Of a DNA stretch of 64,000 nucleotides, positions 40,538 to 49,048 are shown piece by piece. Origin of the DNA: Microcoleus asticus IPMA8. GTDB lineage: Bacteria > Cyanobacteriota > Cyanobacteriia > Cyanobacteriales > Microcoleaceae. Positions within the stretch are counted from its first letter, which is position 1, and each line of letters begins with the position of its first letter. The stretch covers positions 47,537 to 111,536 of the forward strand of contig NZ_SRRZ01000002.1 of the NCBI RefSeq assembly GCF_013179805.1. The letters run 5' to 3'. The notes beneath the pieces are model-generated. The model ran no database searches. It had not been told where the DNA came from and saw nothing but the letters and a program-made list of their open reading frames with translations. The position numbers and the translations under genes were made by a program.

Positions 40538-41860
40538 ATGTCTTCTGTTAAACCCAAGATTATAGTTCTCGACGACGATCCGACTGGTTCTCAAACCGTG
40601 CACAGTTGCTTGCTGCTGACACGTTGGGACGAAGACACCCTGCGTTTGGGGCTGCGGGACAAGTGCCCGATTTTCTTCATACTGACAAATACTCGATCGC
40701 TAACTCCCGAAAAAGCAGCCTCCGTCACCCGCGAAGTGTGCCAAAATCTAAAAAGGGCGATCGCCAGCGAAAAAATCGAAGACTTCCTAATAGTTAGCCG
40801 TTCCGATTCTACCCTGCGCGGTCACTATCCCATCGAAACCGACGCGATCGCCGAAGAACTCGGCCCCTTCGACGCCCATTTTCTAATTCCCGCCTTTTTT
40901 GAAGGAGGGAGAATTACCCGCCACAGCGTGCACTACCTAATAGTTAACAGCGTCCCGACACCAGTACACGAAACCGAATTTGCCAAAGATTCAGTCTTCG
41001 GGTACAGTCACAGTTACCTGCCAGACTATGTAGAAGAAAAAACCAAAGGTCGCATCCCCGCTGATGCAGTCGATCGCATTTTACTCGGAGACATTCGCTA
41101 CGGAAGTTTAGATCGACTGATGGACATGACAGACAACCAATGTGCGGTTGTTGACGGCCAAAGCCAAGGCGATTTAGACACATTTGCCAAACATATTCTC
41201 AATGCAGTCAGTCAAGGCAAAAAGTTTTTATTCCGCAGCGCGGCGAGTATTTTAACATCCTTAGCTGACCTCGGCCCGCAGCCAGTAGCAGCCGACGAAA
41301 TGGTAAAATATGTGAGGGATGGCAAACCGGGTGCAGTAATAGTTGGTTCCCACGTTAAGAAAACTACGGAACAATTGGAGCGCTTGTTAAAAGAACCCAA
41401 TATAGTTAGCATTGAAATAGATGTATCTCACTTGTTAGAAGATTCACCCGAGTATCGCACCCAAATGCTCGATGAAATTCTCGAAAAAGCCCGCACTGCT
41501 CATGCCGATGGTAAAACGCCTGTAATTTATACCAGCCGCAAGGAACTCGAATTTGAAAATGCGGAAGTCAGATTAAAATTTGGAGAGGCGGTTTCTGCTT
41601 TATTGATGGATATCGTGCGGGGACTGCCGGCAGATATCGGGTTTTTGATTAGCAAGGGCGGCATTACTTCTAATGATGTTTTGAGTACAGGTTTGTCGCT
41701 GAAAAGTGTCAGGCAAATCGGTCAAATTATCGCAGGTTGTTCGGTGGTGAAAACCGAGGCTAATCATCCTCTGTTTCCCAATTTGCCAGTTGTTTTGTTT
41801 CCGGGAAATGTGGGGGATAGCCATGCTTTGGCTACGGTTTACAAGCGGCTGAGCAAGTAG
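40538..41860 (+). CDS. DUF1537/four-carbon acid sugar kinase family protein
   Basis: A 440-residue ATP-dependent kinase of the OtnK/DtnK/DUF1537 family. The N-terminal domain starts IIVLDDDPTGSQTVHS with the DDDPTG signature, and a C-terminal nucleotide-binding domain has SKGGITSNDVLS and FPGNVGDSHALATV. Members phosphorylate four-carbon sugar acids such as L-erythronate or D-threonate. The usual partner dehydrogenase and aldolase genes are not next to it, so the substrate is undetermined. The upstream 200 bp are AT-rich with TAAAAAAATATCATAACTAT near 40450. Confidence 0.88.
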   Translation: MSSVKPKIIVLDDDPTGSQTVHSCLLLTRWDEDTLRLGLRDKCPIFFILTNTRSLTPEKAASVTREVCQNLKRAIASEKIEDFLIVSRSDSTLRGHYPIETDAIAEELGPFDAHFLIPAFFEGGRITRHSVHYLIVNSVPTPVHETEFAKDSVFGYSHSYLPDYVEEKTKGRIPADAVDRILLGDIRYGSLDRLMDMTDNQCAVVDGQSQGDLDTFAKHILNAVSQGKKFLFRSAASILTSLADLGPQPVAADEMVKYVRDGKPGAVIVGSHVKKTTEQLERLLKEPNIVSIEIDVSHLLEDSPEYRTQMLDEILEKARTAHADGKTPVIYTSRKELEFENAEVRLKFGEAVSALLMDIVRGLPADIGFLISKGGITSNDVLSTGLSLKSVRQIGQIIAGCSVVKTEANHPLFPNLPVVLFPGNVGDSHALATVYKRLSK

Positions 41861-42285
41861 TATAGCTCGTTGAATTGCAGATTAACCCAGATGAATTTAG
41901 CTTATAGTCAGGGATGAGAATGTTCATCTGCGGTTGGTCGATTGGTTTCAAAGCTCGATCGAACTTTATGGCAATTGCCACTGCACGGCAACTTCAAAAA
42001 AAATCTCTAGCCTACTTTTTCCTTGCCTAAATCACCATACTATGATATAATTTAAAGTCTGTGTGTAACTCAAGCCGCTCGCCCAATCTCCCAATCGCCC
42101 CTCAGCAGCCGTTCTCAAAAAAATCAAATTTAGGAAAAAAAATTAAGGCAGAACTCTACATATAGAGCCAATAGCACCAGAGCTACTGCTATCAGTAGCG
42201 TTTCCAGCTTGTACCCGCCTAAATTTTAAAATTAAGTAGAAATTTGCACCTCGTAATTTTTAGCTGAAAGGATTAGCATATAAGG
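41861..42285. other. Intergenic region before ldpA
   Basis: A 425-bp spacer. It contains one good promoter (42023-42051) and no repeat array. Confidence 0.45.
42023..42051 (+). promoter_or_regulatory. Predicted sigma-70-type promoter upstream of ldpA
   Basis: TTGCCT (42023-42028), a 17-nt spacer and TATAAT (42046-42051). The leader to ldpA would be about 230 nt. Confidence 0.5.
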
Positions 42286-43437
42286 GTGACAGAACATTAT
42301 CATCCCCTAAACTCATTAAAAAGTGGCCATTGGTTCAAGCTGATCTGTGGGGCGAGCTTTCAACACCTGCCTGCTGTACGGAATCTCACCTTGGCTTACA
42401 CCTTAGCAGGCGCTGACTGTATCGATGTCGCGGCAGATCCCGCCGCCGTCACCGCAGCGAAAGAAGCCCTACAAGTGGCCAGCGAATTACAGGCAAGAAC
42501 TCACAACCGCAGGTTTGGCGGCAAAGGGTTGCCGTTGCTGATGGTGAGTTTAAATGATGGGGAAGACCCGCATTTTCGCAAAGCCGAATTCAACCCAGCC
42601 GATTGTCCGGCGGACTGCTGGCGGCCGTGCGAAAAAATATGTCCAGCCGAAGCAATCGTTTTTCAGAGTGCTGGCAGTGGTTTTTCCGGGGTGATAGACC
42701 AGCAGTGCTATGGCTGCGGTCGCTGTCTGCCGATTTGTCCGAGCCAACTAATTTATACTCGTTCTTACGTGTCTGCTCCCGCCGCGATCGCACCTTTAAT
42801 CTTGCAATCCGGTGCGGACGCCCTAGAAATCCACACGCAAGTAGGCAGAGAGGCAGATTTTGGGCGACTTTGGTCGAGCATAGCTCCCTGGGTCGATCAA
42901 CTCAAGGTAATAGCAATTAGTTGCCCCGATGGAGACGGTTTGATTGATTATTTGCGGACACTCTATCAAATAATTTCCCCCCTTCCTTGTCCCCTAATTT
43001 GGCAAACCGACGGTAGGCCGATGAGCGGAGATATCGGAACAGGAACTACTAGAGCCGCGGTCAAACTCGGTCAAAAAGTTTTGGCGGCCCAGTTGCCGGG
43101 ATACGTGCAACTTGCAGGCGGCACTAATGCTCACACTGTCAGCAAGCTGAGAGCCGGCGGACTGCTGTTGGATGGCGGGAAAAATTTGTCAGTTCCCCCT
43201 GTCCCATACATTGCAGGTGTAGCTTACGGCAGCTATGCCAGGGTTTTGCTGTCGCCAATTTTAGAACAATTAGAAACAATGCAGACCGATCGAGCCTGTG
43301 CCGTTCCGGTGGCAGTCGCGCGGCCAGCAGCCGGAGTTCAAACATCTCCGCTACCTCAGCTCGAAGCCGTCCCAGAACTTCTCTCGGAGGCCGTGAGTTT
43401 AGCTCGTTCTCTAGTTTCCCAGCTCAAAGAATTTTAG
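42286..43437 (+). CDS. ldpA: Light-dependent period protein LdpA (iron-sulfur protein of the circadian input)
   Basis: A 383-residue protein starting with GTG. It has two Cys clusters: C-C-C-C in NPADCPADCWRPCEKICP and CYGCGRCLPICPSQL, together enough for two [4Fe-4S] centres. A TIM-barrel-like beginning (LAYTLAGADCIDVAADPAAV) and the conserved C-terminal domain with AGGTNAHTVSKL agree with LdpA. In Synechococcus LdpA senses the redox state and adjusts the clock by affecting CikA and KaiA. The TAG stop at 43435 is the first triplet of a TAGTCAN heptamer array. Confidence 0.9.
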   Translation: MTEHYHPLNSLKSGHWFKLICGASFQHLPAVRNLTLAYTLAGADCIDVAADPAAVTAAKEALQVASELQARTHNRRFGGKGLPLLMVSLNDGEDPHFRKAEFNPADCPADCWRPCEKICPAEAIVFQSAGSGFSGVIDQQCYGCGRCLPICPSQLIYTRSYVSAPAAIAPLILQSGADALEIHTQVGREADFGRLWSSIAPWVDQLKVIAISCPDGDGLIDYLRTLYQIISPLPCPLIWQTDGRPMSGDIGTGTTRAAVKLGQKVLAAQLPGYVQLAGGTNAHTVSKLRAGGLLLDGGKNLSVPPVPYIAGVAYGSYARVLLSPILEQLETMQTDRACAVPVAVARPAAGVQTSPLPQLEAVPELLSEAVSLARSLVSQLKEF

Positions 43438-43522
43438 TCAGTAGTCATTAGTCAGTAGTCATTAGTTACAAGTAAAAAACAACTGGCAACTGGCAACTGA
43501 CAACTGTTAACTGACAACTGAC
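43435..43522. repeat. TAGTCAG/TAGTCAT and AACTGGC heptamer arrays
   Basis: Four TAGTCA(G/T) units start at the ldpA stop codon (43435-43462). A second array of six AACTGGC-like units lies at 43481-43522. Confidence 0.85.
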
Positions 43523-43559
43523 TAAAAAGTTGAAAACGTCACCGAACACATCGAGGCGA

Positions 43560-45326
43560 ATGCAGATTACAGACGACCTCAACAGATTATTAGACATCGT
43601 GCCAGATGAGATCCGGCAGCCTTTAGAGCAGCACCCGCAGCGCAACAATCTCATTGAGATTGTTATGGATTTGGGCCGCCGACCAGAAGCTCGTTTTCCA
43701 TCCTTGGCCGAACCTCTTTCCCAAACACCGATTACCAAAGCACACCTCAACTATTGCATCGAGCGAGTCGGCCACTTCGGCGGCGACAATCGAGCCGGTA
43801 TCGAGCAAACCCTGCACCGAATTAGCGCCCTTCGCAACCGCAGCGGCGAGATTATCGGCTTGACTTTGAGGGTGGGCCGCGCTGTGTTTGGGACGATCGG
43901 CATAATCCGCGATTTGGTGGAAACCGGTCAGTCAATTTTGATGCTCGGCCGCCCCGGAGTGGGCAAAACCACGGCCCTGCGAGAAATTGCCCGCGTGCTC
44001 GCCGATGACTTGGAAAAACGGGTGGTAATTATCGACACCTCCAACGAAATCGCCGGAGATGGAGATATCCCGCACCCGGCGATCGGCAGAGCTCGCAGAA
44101 TGCAAGTTTCCCGTCCCGAACTCCAGCACCAAGTCATGATCGAAGCAGTGGAAAACCATATGCCGGAAGTGATCGTGATTGATGAAATCGGCACGGAACT
44201 CGAAGCTTTGGCGGCTCGGACGATCGCCGAAAGGGGCGTGCAGTTGGTCGGTACCGCCCACGGGAACCGGCTCGAAAACTTGATGAAAAACCCGACTCTG
44301 GCAGATTTAATTGGGGGCATCCAAGCGGTGACGCTGGGAGATGACGAAGCAAGGCGCCGCGGTTCTCAAAAGACGGTTTTGGAGCGCAAAGCACCGCCCA
44401 CTTTTGAAATTGCCGTTGAAATGCTGGAACGCCAGCGCTGGGTAATACACGAGCGAGTTGCAGATTCGATCGACACTCTGCTGCGGGGACGCGAACCGAA
44501 CCAGCAAATCAGAAGCGTCAGCGAGACTGGAGAGGTAATTATCGAGCGCGAGTCGGCCGCTCCGCCCGCCCGGTTTCCAGGGATAACAGCTTCGAGCGGC
44601 CCGGCTGCGGTATCGGCAATCCGGCCGGTCACACCGATCTCTGGGTGGCGGAGTGCTGGCAAAATGGTGCCGATGCCCGCTCCCAGCGAGAACTTGGCTG
44701 TTAAAAGCGCGCCGGTTGCTGAGACTCGGTATTTCGAGCAACTGCTCGAAGAATCCCTATCCGTCGAGCCGGTACCTAAGCCCGGACGCTATTCCCATAA
44801 TGTCGGCCCTAACGGCGAAGATTTGCCCCTCCACGTTTATCCTTACGGAATAGCTCGCCACCAGCTCGAACAGGTGATTTCGACGCTGAACCTGCCGGTG
44901 CTGCTGACGAAGGATATTGAGAGTGCTGACGTGGTTTTGGCTTTGCGATCGAACGTTCGGAACCAGTCGAAATTGAGGCACTTGGCCAAAACTCGCCAAG
45001 TTCCCCTGCACACAATTAAGGCCGGCACTATTCCCCACGTAGCGAGAGCTTTGCGGCGCCTGTTGGACATGGATGACCCGGGCACCCCGGAAGTGGCAGA
45101 CCTCGCCTTATTCGCCCGCAGCGGTTCTTCTGACGAGCTCGAAGCTCTCGAAGAAACCCGCTTGGCAGTCGAGCAAATTGTCATTCCCAAGGGACAGCCG
45201 GTGGAACTCCTGCCCCGTTCTCCCAACGTCCGCAAAATGCAGCACGAACTTGTGGAACACTATCACCTGAAATCCCACAGTTTTGGGGAAGAACCCAACC
45301 GCCGCCTGCGCATTTATCCAGCTTAA
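43560..45326 (+). CDS. ycf45: R3H domain AAA-type ATPase (Ycf45/SpoIIIAA-like)
   Basis: A 588-residue protein. An N-terminal helical part (IVPDEIRQPLEQHPQRNNLI) is followed by a P-loop ATPase with Walker A LGRPGVGKTTAL (Lys136) and a Walker B IVIDEIGTE. A Pro/Ala linker (about 290-355), a middle alpha/beta domain with LPLHVYPYGIARHQLEQVI, and a C-terminal R3H nucleic-acid-binding domain (last 30 residues, MQHELVEHYHLKSHSFG) complete it. Ycf45-type proteins are conserved in cyanobacteria and some plastids, and their job is unknown. ATG 43560 was preferred to TTG 43530, since GAGG precedes it. Confidence 0.9.
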   Translation: MQITDDLNRLLDIVPDEIRQPLEQHPQRNNLIEIVMDLGRRPEARFPSLAEPLSQTPITKAHLNYCIERVGHFGGDNRAGIEQTLHRISALRNRSGEIIGLTLRVGRAVFGTIGIIRDLVETGQSILMLGRPGVGKTTALREIARVLADDLEKRVVIIDTSNEIAGDGDIPHPAIGRARRMQVSRPELQHQVMIEAVENHMPEVIVIDEIGTELEALAARTIAERGVQLVGTAHGNRLENLMKNPTLADLIGGIQAVTLGDDEARRRGSQKTVLERKAPPTFEIAVEMLERQRWVIHERVADSIDTLLRGREPNQQIRSVSETGEVIIERESAAPPARFPGITASSGPAAVSAIRPVTPISGWRSAGKMVPMPAPSENLAVKSAPVAETRYFEQLLEESLSVEPVPKPGRYSHNVGPNGEDLPLHVYPYGIARHQLEQVISTLNLPVLLTKDIESADVVLALRSNVRNQSKLRHLAKTRQVPLHTIKAGTIPHVARALRRLLDMDDPGTPEVADLALFARSGSSDELEALEETRLAVEQIVIPKGQPVELLPRSPNVRKMQHELVEHYHLKSHSFGEEPNRRLRIYPA

Positions 45327-45656
45327 AGTTGGAGATTGGTGCCTTTGAAAGCAGAAGGTAGAAGGCAAACGGCCGAATTTTTTCCTGGCTTCTGTTTTCT
45401 ACCTTTTGCCTTTGATATCATGCCCGCTAAATTGACGATAATTTTTGTTGGGGAGATTAACGCCCGATCTTTAAAAGGGGCAGCCGCTAAGCGTCTACTC
45501 GCCCCGACCCGAATCGTGGGGTCGATCGACCGGACATGATATTATTTGCGTAGGTATCTTTTTTGTAAGTGCGATCGGCTCAAATGCCTAGCCAATCCCC
45601 CATTACCAATTCCAGATAATAGCAGATTATATCTGAACACATTTAGCAGGGTTGAT
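45327..45656. other. Spacer upstream of the chemosensory operon
   Basis: About 330 bp that should carry the operon promoter. It contains an AGAAGGTAGAAGGC stretch and a GACCC-GGGTC dyad near 45510-45530, but no clear gene. A 67-codon frame here (45336-45539) was rejected. Confidence 0.4.
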
Positions 45657-47315
45657 ATGAATGATGCACAAATTAACTTATTTATTCAATTAATTACGGC
45701 GCACACGGGTTTACAAATTCGCCCGCAAGATCGATCGGGTTTATGTCAAAAACTTTTGACTCGGATGAAAGCTGTAAAAATAGCCTTTCCCGAGAAGTAT
45801 TATCAAATGTTAGCCGATCCGAGTCTGGAAAGTCAAAGCGAATGGCGAGAACTCGCGTTGCTGCTGACAACCAACGAAAGTTATTTCATGCGGGACAAAG
45901 GACAGTTTTCGCTTCTGGAAAAAGTTATTTTCCCTGAATTGATAGCTCGTAAAATAAAATTGCACGAGACATTGGGAATTAAGCCAACACTTCGAGTCTG
46001 GAGTGCCGGCTGCTCGACAGGTGAAGAACCTTATTCTTTAGTTATCATTTTAAAACAGCTAATTCCTGATTGGGAAAAATGGGATATTTTAGTTTTAGGT
46101 ACAGATATCAATCAAGAAGTAATAGAAAAAGCACAGCGAGGAATTTACAGCCTTTGGTCGTTTCGCTTGGTTGATTCGGAACTGCAAACGCGGTATTTCG
46201 AGAGGCTGAAAATCGATTGGAAAATCGACCGTAATTTGCGCAAATTAGTTAGCTTTAGCTGTGTAAATTTAGTAACAGATAATTTTCCTAATATTTACAC
46301 AGATATTAATAACATGGATTTGATCCTGTGCAGAAATGTTTTTGTTTATTTTGAAGATCGATATATTTCACAGGTCTTGAGAAAGTTTGCCAAGACGCTG
46401 AGACCTGGAGGATATTTAATGACTGGTCACGCTGAAGTTCACAATCACGTGATGCACGATTTTCAACCAAAGGTTTTCCCGGAGTCGGTTGTTTATCAAG
46501 CCAAGAATGTCCTAGGGGAGGAACCAGGTAAAATAGAGTCTTGGACTGCATCAGCATCCAAGGCAAAATCGGCACTTGGGGAATCGGGAAAGGGAGGGGG
46601 AGTTGACGGCGACAGCGGTCAGTTGCTACCGAGGCGAACCCTGCTAGCTAGTGTTGCTAACGGCAATCTTGGGGATATCGGCTCGCTGTTAACAGCAGAT
46701 ACAGGGTTGGTAAATACGCTGGGAACTCCCTATGTGGAGGGAGGTTTGGCGCGTAAGGATGAGGCATTTTCACATCCTATTGTAGAAAAAAACTCGCAAA
46801 AAACTTATTTAATGCTAATTTTAGAAGCACAAAAATGCTTGAAAAATAAAGATTATACTGAGGCAATTGACAATGCAAAACAGGCGTTATCTCTGCAATC
46901 TCAGACTTTTGATGCAAATTATTTGTTGGCTAGAATTTATGCAAATTTAGGTCAGTATTCTCCGGCGATAGAACACTGCAAGCGAGCTAGCAAAGCAGAT
47001 GCTATGTCAGTATTTCCTTATTATTTGCAAGCTCACATTGCGGAAGAACAGGGCGATTTGGAAAAAGCTAAATTATTCTTGAAAAAAACTATTTATCTTT
47101 GCCCATTTTTTGTTTTAGCTTATTTAGAACTCGGGAATATATACCATAAAGAAGGTAACCTAAATATAGGTATTAAAATGTACAACTCATCTTGCGATCT
47201 ACTCAAAAAACTACCGCCCGATACTCCGATCGATCAGGAGGGAAAAATGACAGCGAGTCAAGTATTGATGGATGTTAAAAAAAAATTGGTAAAATTGTAC
47301 AGCCAACAAAAGTGA
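45657..47315 (+). CDS. cheR: CheR-type methyltransferase with TPR repeats
   Basis: A 552-residue protein that methylates glutamates of chemoreceptors with S-adenosylmethionine. The CheR N-terminal helices are followed by TTNESYFMRD (71-80), the cofactor loop GCSTGEEPYS (118-127), GTDINQEVIEKA and DLILCRNVFVYF. After a low-complexity linker (about 295-360), three or so TPRs fill the C-terminus (ALSLQSQTFDANYLLARIY). A CheR with TPR is the pattern of WspC-like proteins. The ATG at 45657 gives the normal CheR start. A frame extension to 45546 lacks similarity. Confidence 0.92.
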   Translation: MNDAQINLFIQLITAHTGLQIRPQDRSGLCQKLLTRMKAVKIAFPEKYYQMLADPSLESQSEWRELALLLTTNESYFMRDKGQFSLLEKVIFPELIARKIKLHETLGIKPTLRVWSAGCSTGEEPYSLVIILKQLIPDWEKWDILVLGTDINQEVIEKAQRGIYSLWSFRLVDSELQTRYFERLKIDWKIDRNLRKLVSFSCVNLVTDNFPNIYTDINNMDLILCRNVFVYFEDRYISQVLRKFAKTLRPGGYLMTGHAEVHNHVMHDFQPKVFPESVVYQAKNVLGEEPGKIESWTASASKAKSALGESGKGGGVDGDSGQLLPRRTLLASVANGNLGDIGSLLTADTGLVNTLGTPYVEGGLARKDEAFSHPIVEKNSQKTYLMLILEAQKCLKNKDYTEAIDNAKQALSLQSQTFDANYLLARIYANLGQYSPAIEHCKRASKADAMSVFPYYLQAHIAEEQGDLEKAKLFLKKTIYLCPFFVLAYLELGNIYHKEGNLNIGIKMYNSSCDLLKKLPPDTPIDQEGKMTASQVLMDVKKKLVKLYSQQK

Positions 47316-47331
47316 CCCGCCGGGACAAGCT

Positions 47332-47402
47332 AAAAACCCGGTTTCTTTGTAGATGCCTCGCTGCCCAACCCAATAGAATAGTAGAAACGGGGTTTTTTTT
47401 TC
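47332..47402 (+). terminator. Long imperfect hairpin between cheR and double-cheW genes
   Basis: AAAAACCCGGTTTCT (47332-47346) and AGAAACGGGGTTTTT (47383-47397) pair with one mismatch and are followed by T9. It has the form of an attenuator or partial terminator inside the operon. AAACCCGGTTTCT-like arms recur at 21450-21485 and 60670-60780. Confidence 0.6.
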
Positions 47403-47435
47403 GCAAGTCCTAGTAAATAAACTCTCAGGGAAAAT

Positions 47436-48554
47436 ATGGAAACTAAGCCGTATCTTATATTTAAACAGAACGGTTTGCTCTACGGTGTAGAAGTCGGCTG
47501 CGTTCGGGAAATTTTCTTTCTGCCGGAGTTTACACCCATTGCCGAAGCGCCTCAAGATATTGTCGGGGCGATCGATCTTAGGGGCGAAATTCTCCCCGTG
47601 ATGGATCTGAATCTCCGTTTGGGATATCTCTGGCAAAAATATTGTTTGACAGATAGCGCGATCGTCATAGAATGGCAAGGATTTCGAGTTGCCATCATTG
47701 TCAATGAAGTTAGCGAAGTTAAGTATATCCCCCAAGAGGCAATAACTCCGCAGCTATCTTACGGGGGAGACAAGGCAGGGGCGTCGCATCGTTTTTTAGC
47801 TGGATTTGCCCGCTGTGAAGGCGATATTATCATGCTGCTCAATCTCGATCGTTTAATTCGATATTCTCCCGACAAAACAGAGTCAGAAATGCCAGTTTTT
47901 GCAAGCGGTGCAGGCTCTTGGGCGACAGCAGGCAAGGTAGATGGCACAAATTTGGCGTTAGAAATAGAGCCAAAATTGTTAGCGGAAGATGCTACAGTTT
48001 TGAGCCAGCCTCAGGTTTTTTGTCCGAATGCTACGCCGGAAGAAAAGGCGATTTTTCGAGAGCGAGCTGACAATTTGAGGCTATTGGGCGATCGCGAAAA
48101 TTCTGCGGAAATTAATCTGTCGCTGGTTGTGGTTGTTTTGAACGGCGAATACTTTGGTATTAATCTAAAGATAGTGCGCGAATTTACTCAGATTAACCAA
48201 GTAACTCCGGTTCCTTGTACTCCCGATCACATTATTGGAAATATGAATTTGCGCGGCGAGATTCTGACGCTAGTGGATATTCGGAATGTTTTAAATATGT
48301 CGGCCGATACACAATCCCTATCTAAGGCGATCGTTGTTGAAATTGAAGATTTGGTCGTTGGTATAGCTGTTGACGAAATCTTAGATATTATATATTTGAA
48401 TGTGGCAGAGCTTGCGACTATTCCCGCTGCCCTAAATTCGGCTAACCGCGAATATCTTCGGGGTACTGCTTTTTATGAAGAAAAAATTATCGCTGTTCTC
48501 AACTTGCGTAAACTGCTGACAAAAGGGGGAGTTGTTGTTGATGAGGAGGTTTGA
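47436..48554 (+). CDS. Double CheW adaptor protein
   Basis: A 372-residue protein with two tandem CheW domains. The first (about 3-140) contains PYLIFKQNGLLYGVEVGCVR and VVGAIDLRGEILPVMDLN-type strands, and the second (about 195-360) contains LVVVVLNGEYFGINLKIVRE and MNLRGEILTLVDIRNVL. They are joined by an acidic linker (about 150-195). CheW couples receptors to CheA. A fused pair may tie two receptor classes to one kinase, much like the WspB plus WspD pair in pseudomonads. It sits inside the operon between cheR and the first receptor. Confidence 0.92.
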   Translation: METKPYLIFKQNGLLYGVEVGCVREIFFLPEFTPIAEAPQDIVGAIDLRGEILPVMDLNLRLGYLWQKYCLTDSAIVIEWQGFRVAIIVNEVSEVKYIPQEAITPQLSYGGDKAGASHRFLAGFARCEGDIIMLLNLDRLIRYSPDKTESEMPVFASGAGSWATAGKVDGTNLALEIEPKLLAEDATVLSQPQVFCPNATPEEKAIFRERADNLRLLGDRENSAEINLSLVVVVLNGEYFGINLKIVREFTQINQVTPVPCTPDHIIGNMNLRGEILTLVDIRNVLNMSADTQSLSKAIVVEIEDLVVGIAVDEILDIIYLNVAELATIPAALNSANREYLRGTAFYEEKIIAVLNLRKLLTKGGVVVDEEV

Positions 48555-49048
48555 AAAAAATGTTATACTAAATCCGTTTTTAAACTTCCGCCCAGAGAAC
48601 CAATGTTATACCATGTTAGGTTTTGCTCAAAATGGTGCAAAAGATCAGTTTAAAACAATATTTTATATCACAGCCGGCAAATTACTTACAATCTGTCATT
48701 GCGTTTCATGTCGCGTAGCGAAACGCAACGCAGTGAAGTGAAGAAATCGCTCTTATCTGAGACTGTTTTTCTCTGTTGTTGCAACCGCCGCGCAGCCGAC
48801 AAGTATTTAGAGGGAGATGATTTTACCCGCGAATCAGGGTCGCGCCTGCACAAACGATGTCCACGCACCCCAAAGCTAAAGAAAACAGGGTAATAGAACA
48901 GAGCTATGATACTATTTTCTAATGTTACTGTACGGCATCGATCCTAGAAATCGCCGATTAATTTTTTTTGCCAACGCGGGACTCCCAACCACTATTGCAT
49001 CGTCACAGCATTACTAAAAGAAATGCTATCTTAATTTCAGGAAAAAAG
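48555..49048. other. Spacer between cheW and first receptor
   Basis: Almost 500 bp, unusually large inside an operon. It includes TTGCGTTTC (48699-48707) inverted against GAAACGCAA (48720-48728). A frame at 48532-48741 overlaps this palindrome and was rejected. An internal promoter could be here. Confidence 0.45.

Noticed and set aside
43928..44741. Several minus-strand frames inside the Ycf45-like gene
   Set aside because: GC-rich shadows of a well-conserved coding region on the plus strand.
45336..45539. 67-codon frame upstream of cheR
   Set aside because: No motif and no conserved start. It spans spacer DNA that includes an AGAAGG repeat.
48532..48741. 69-codon frame after double cheW
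   Set aside because: It overlaps the end of cheW and a palindromic repeat, with no recognisable protein pattern.
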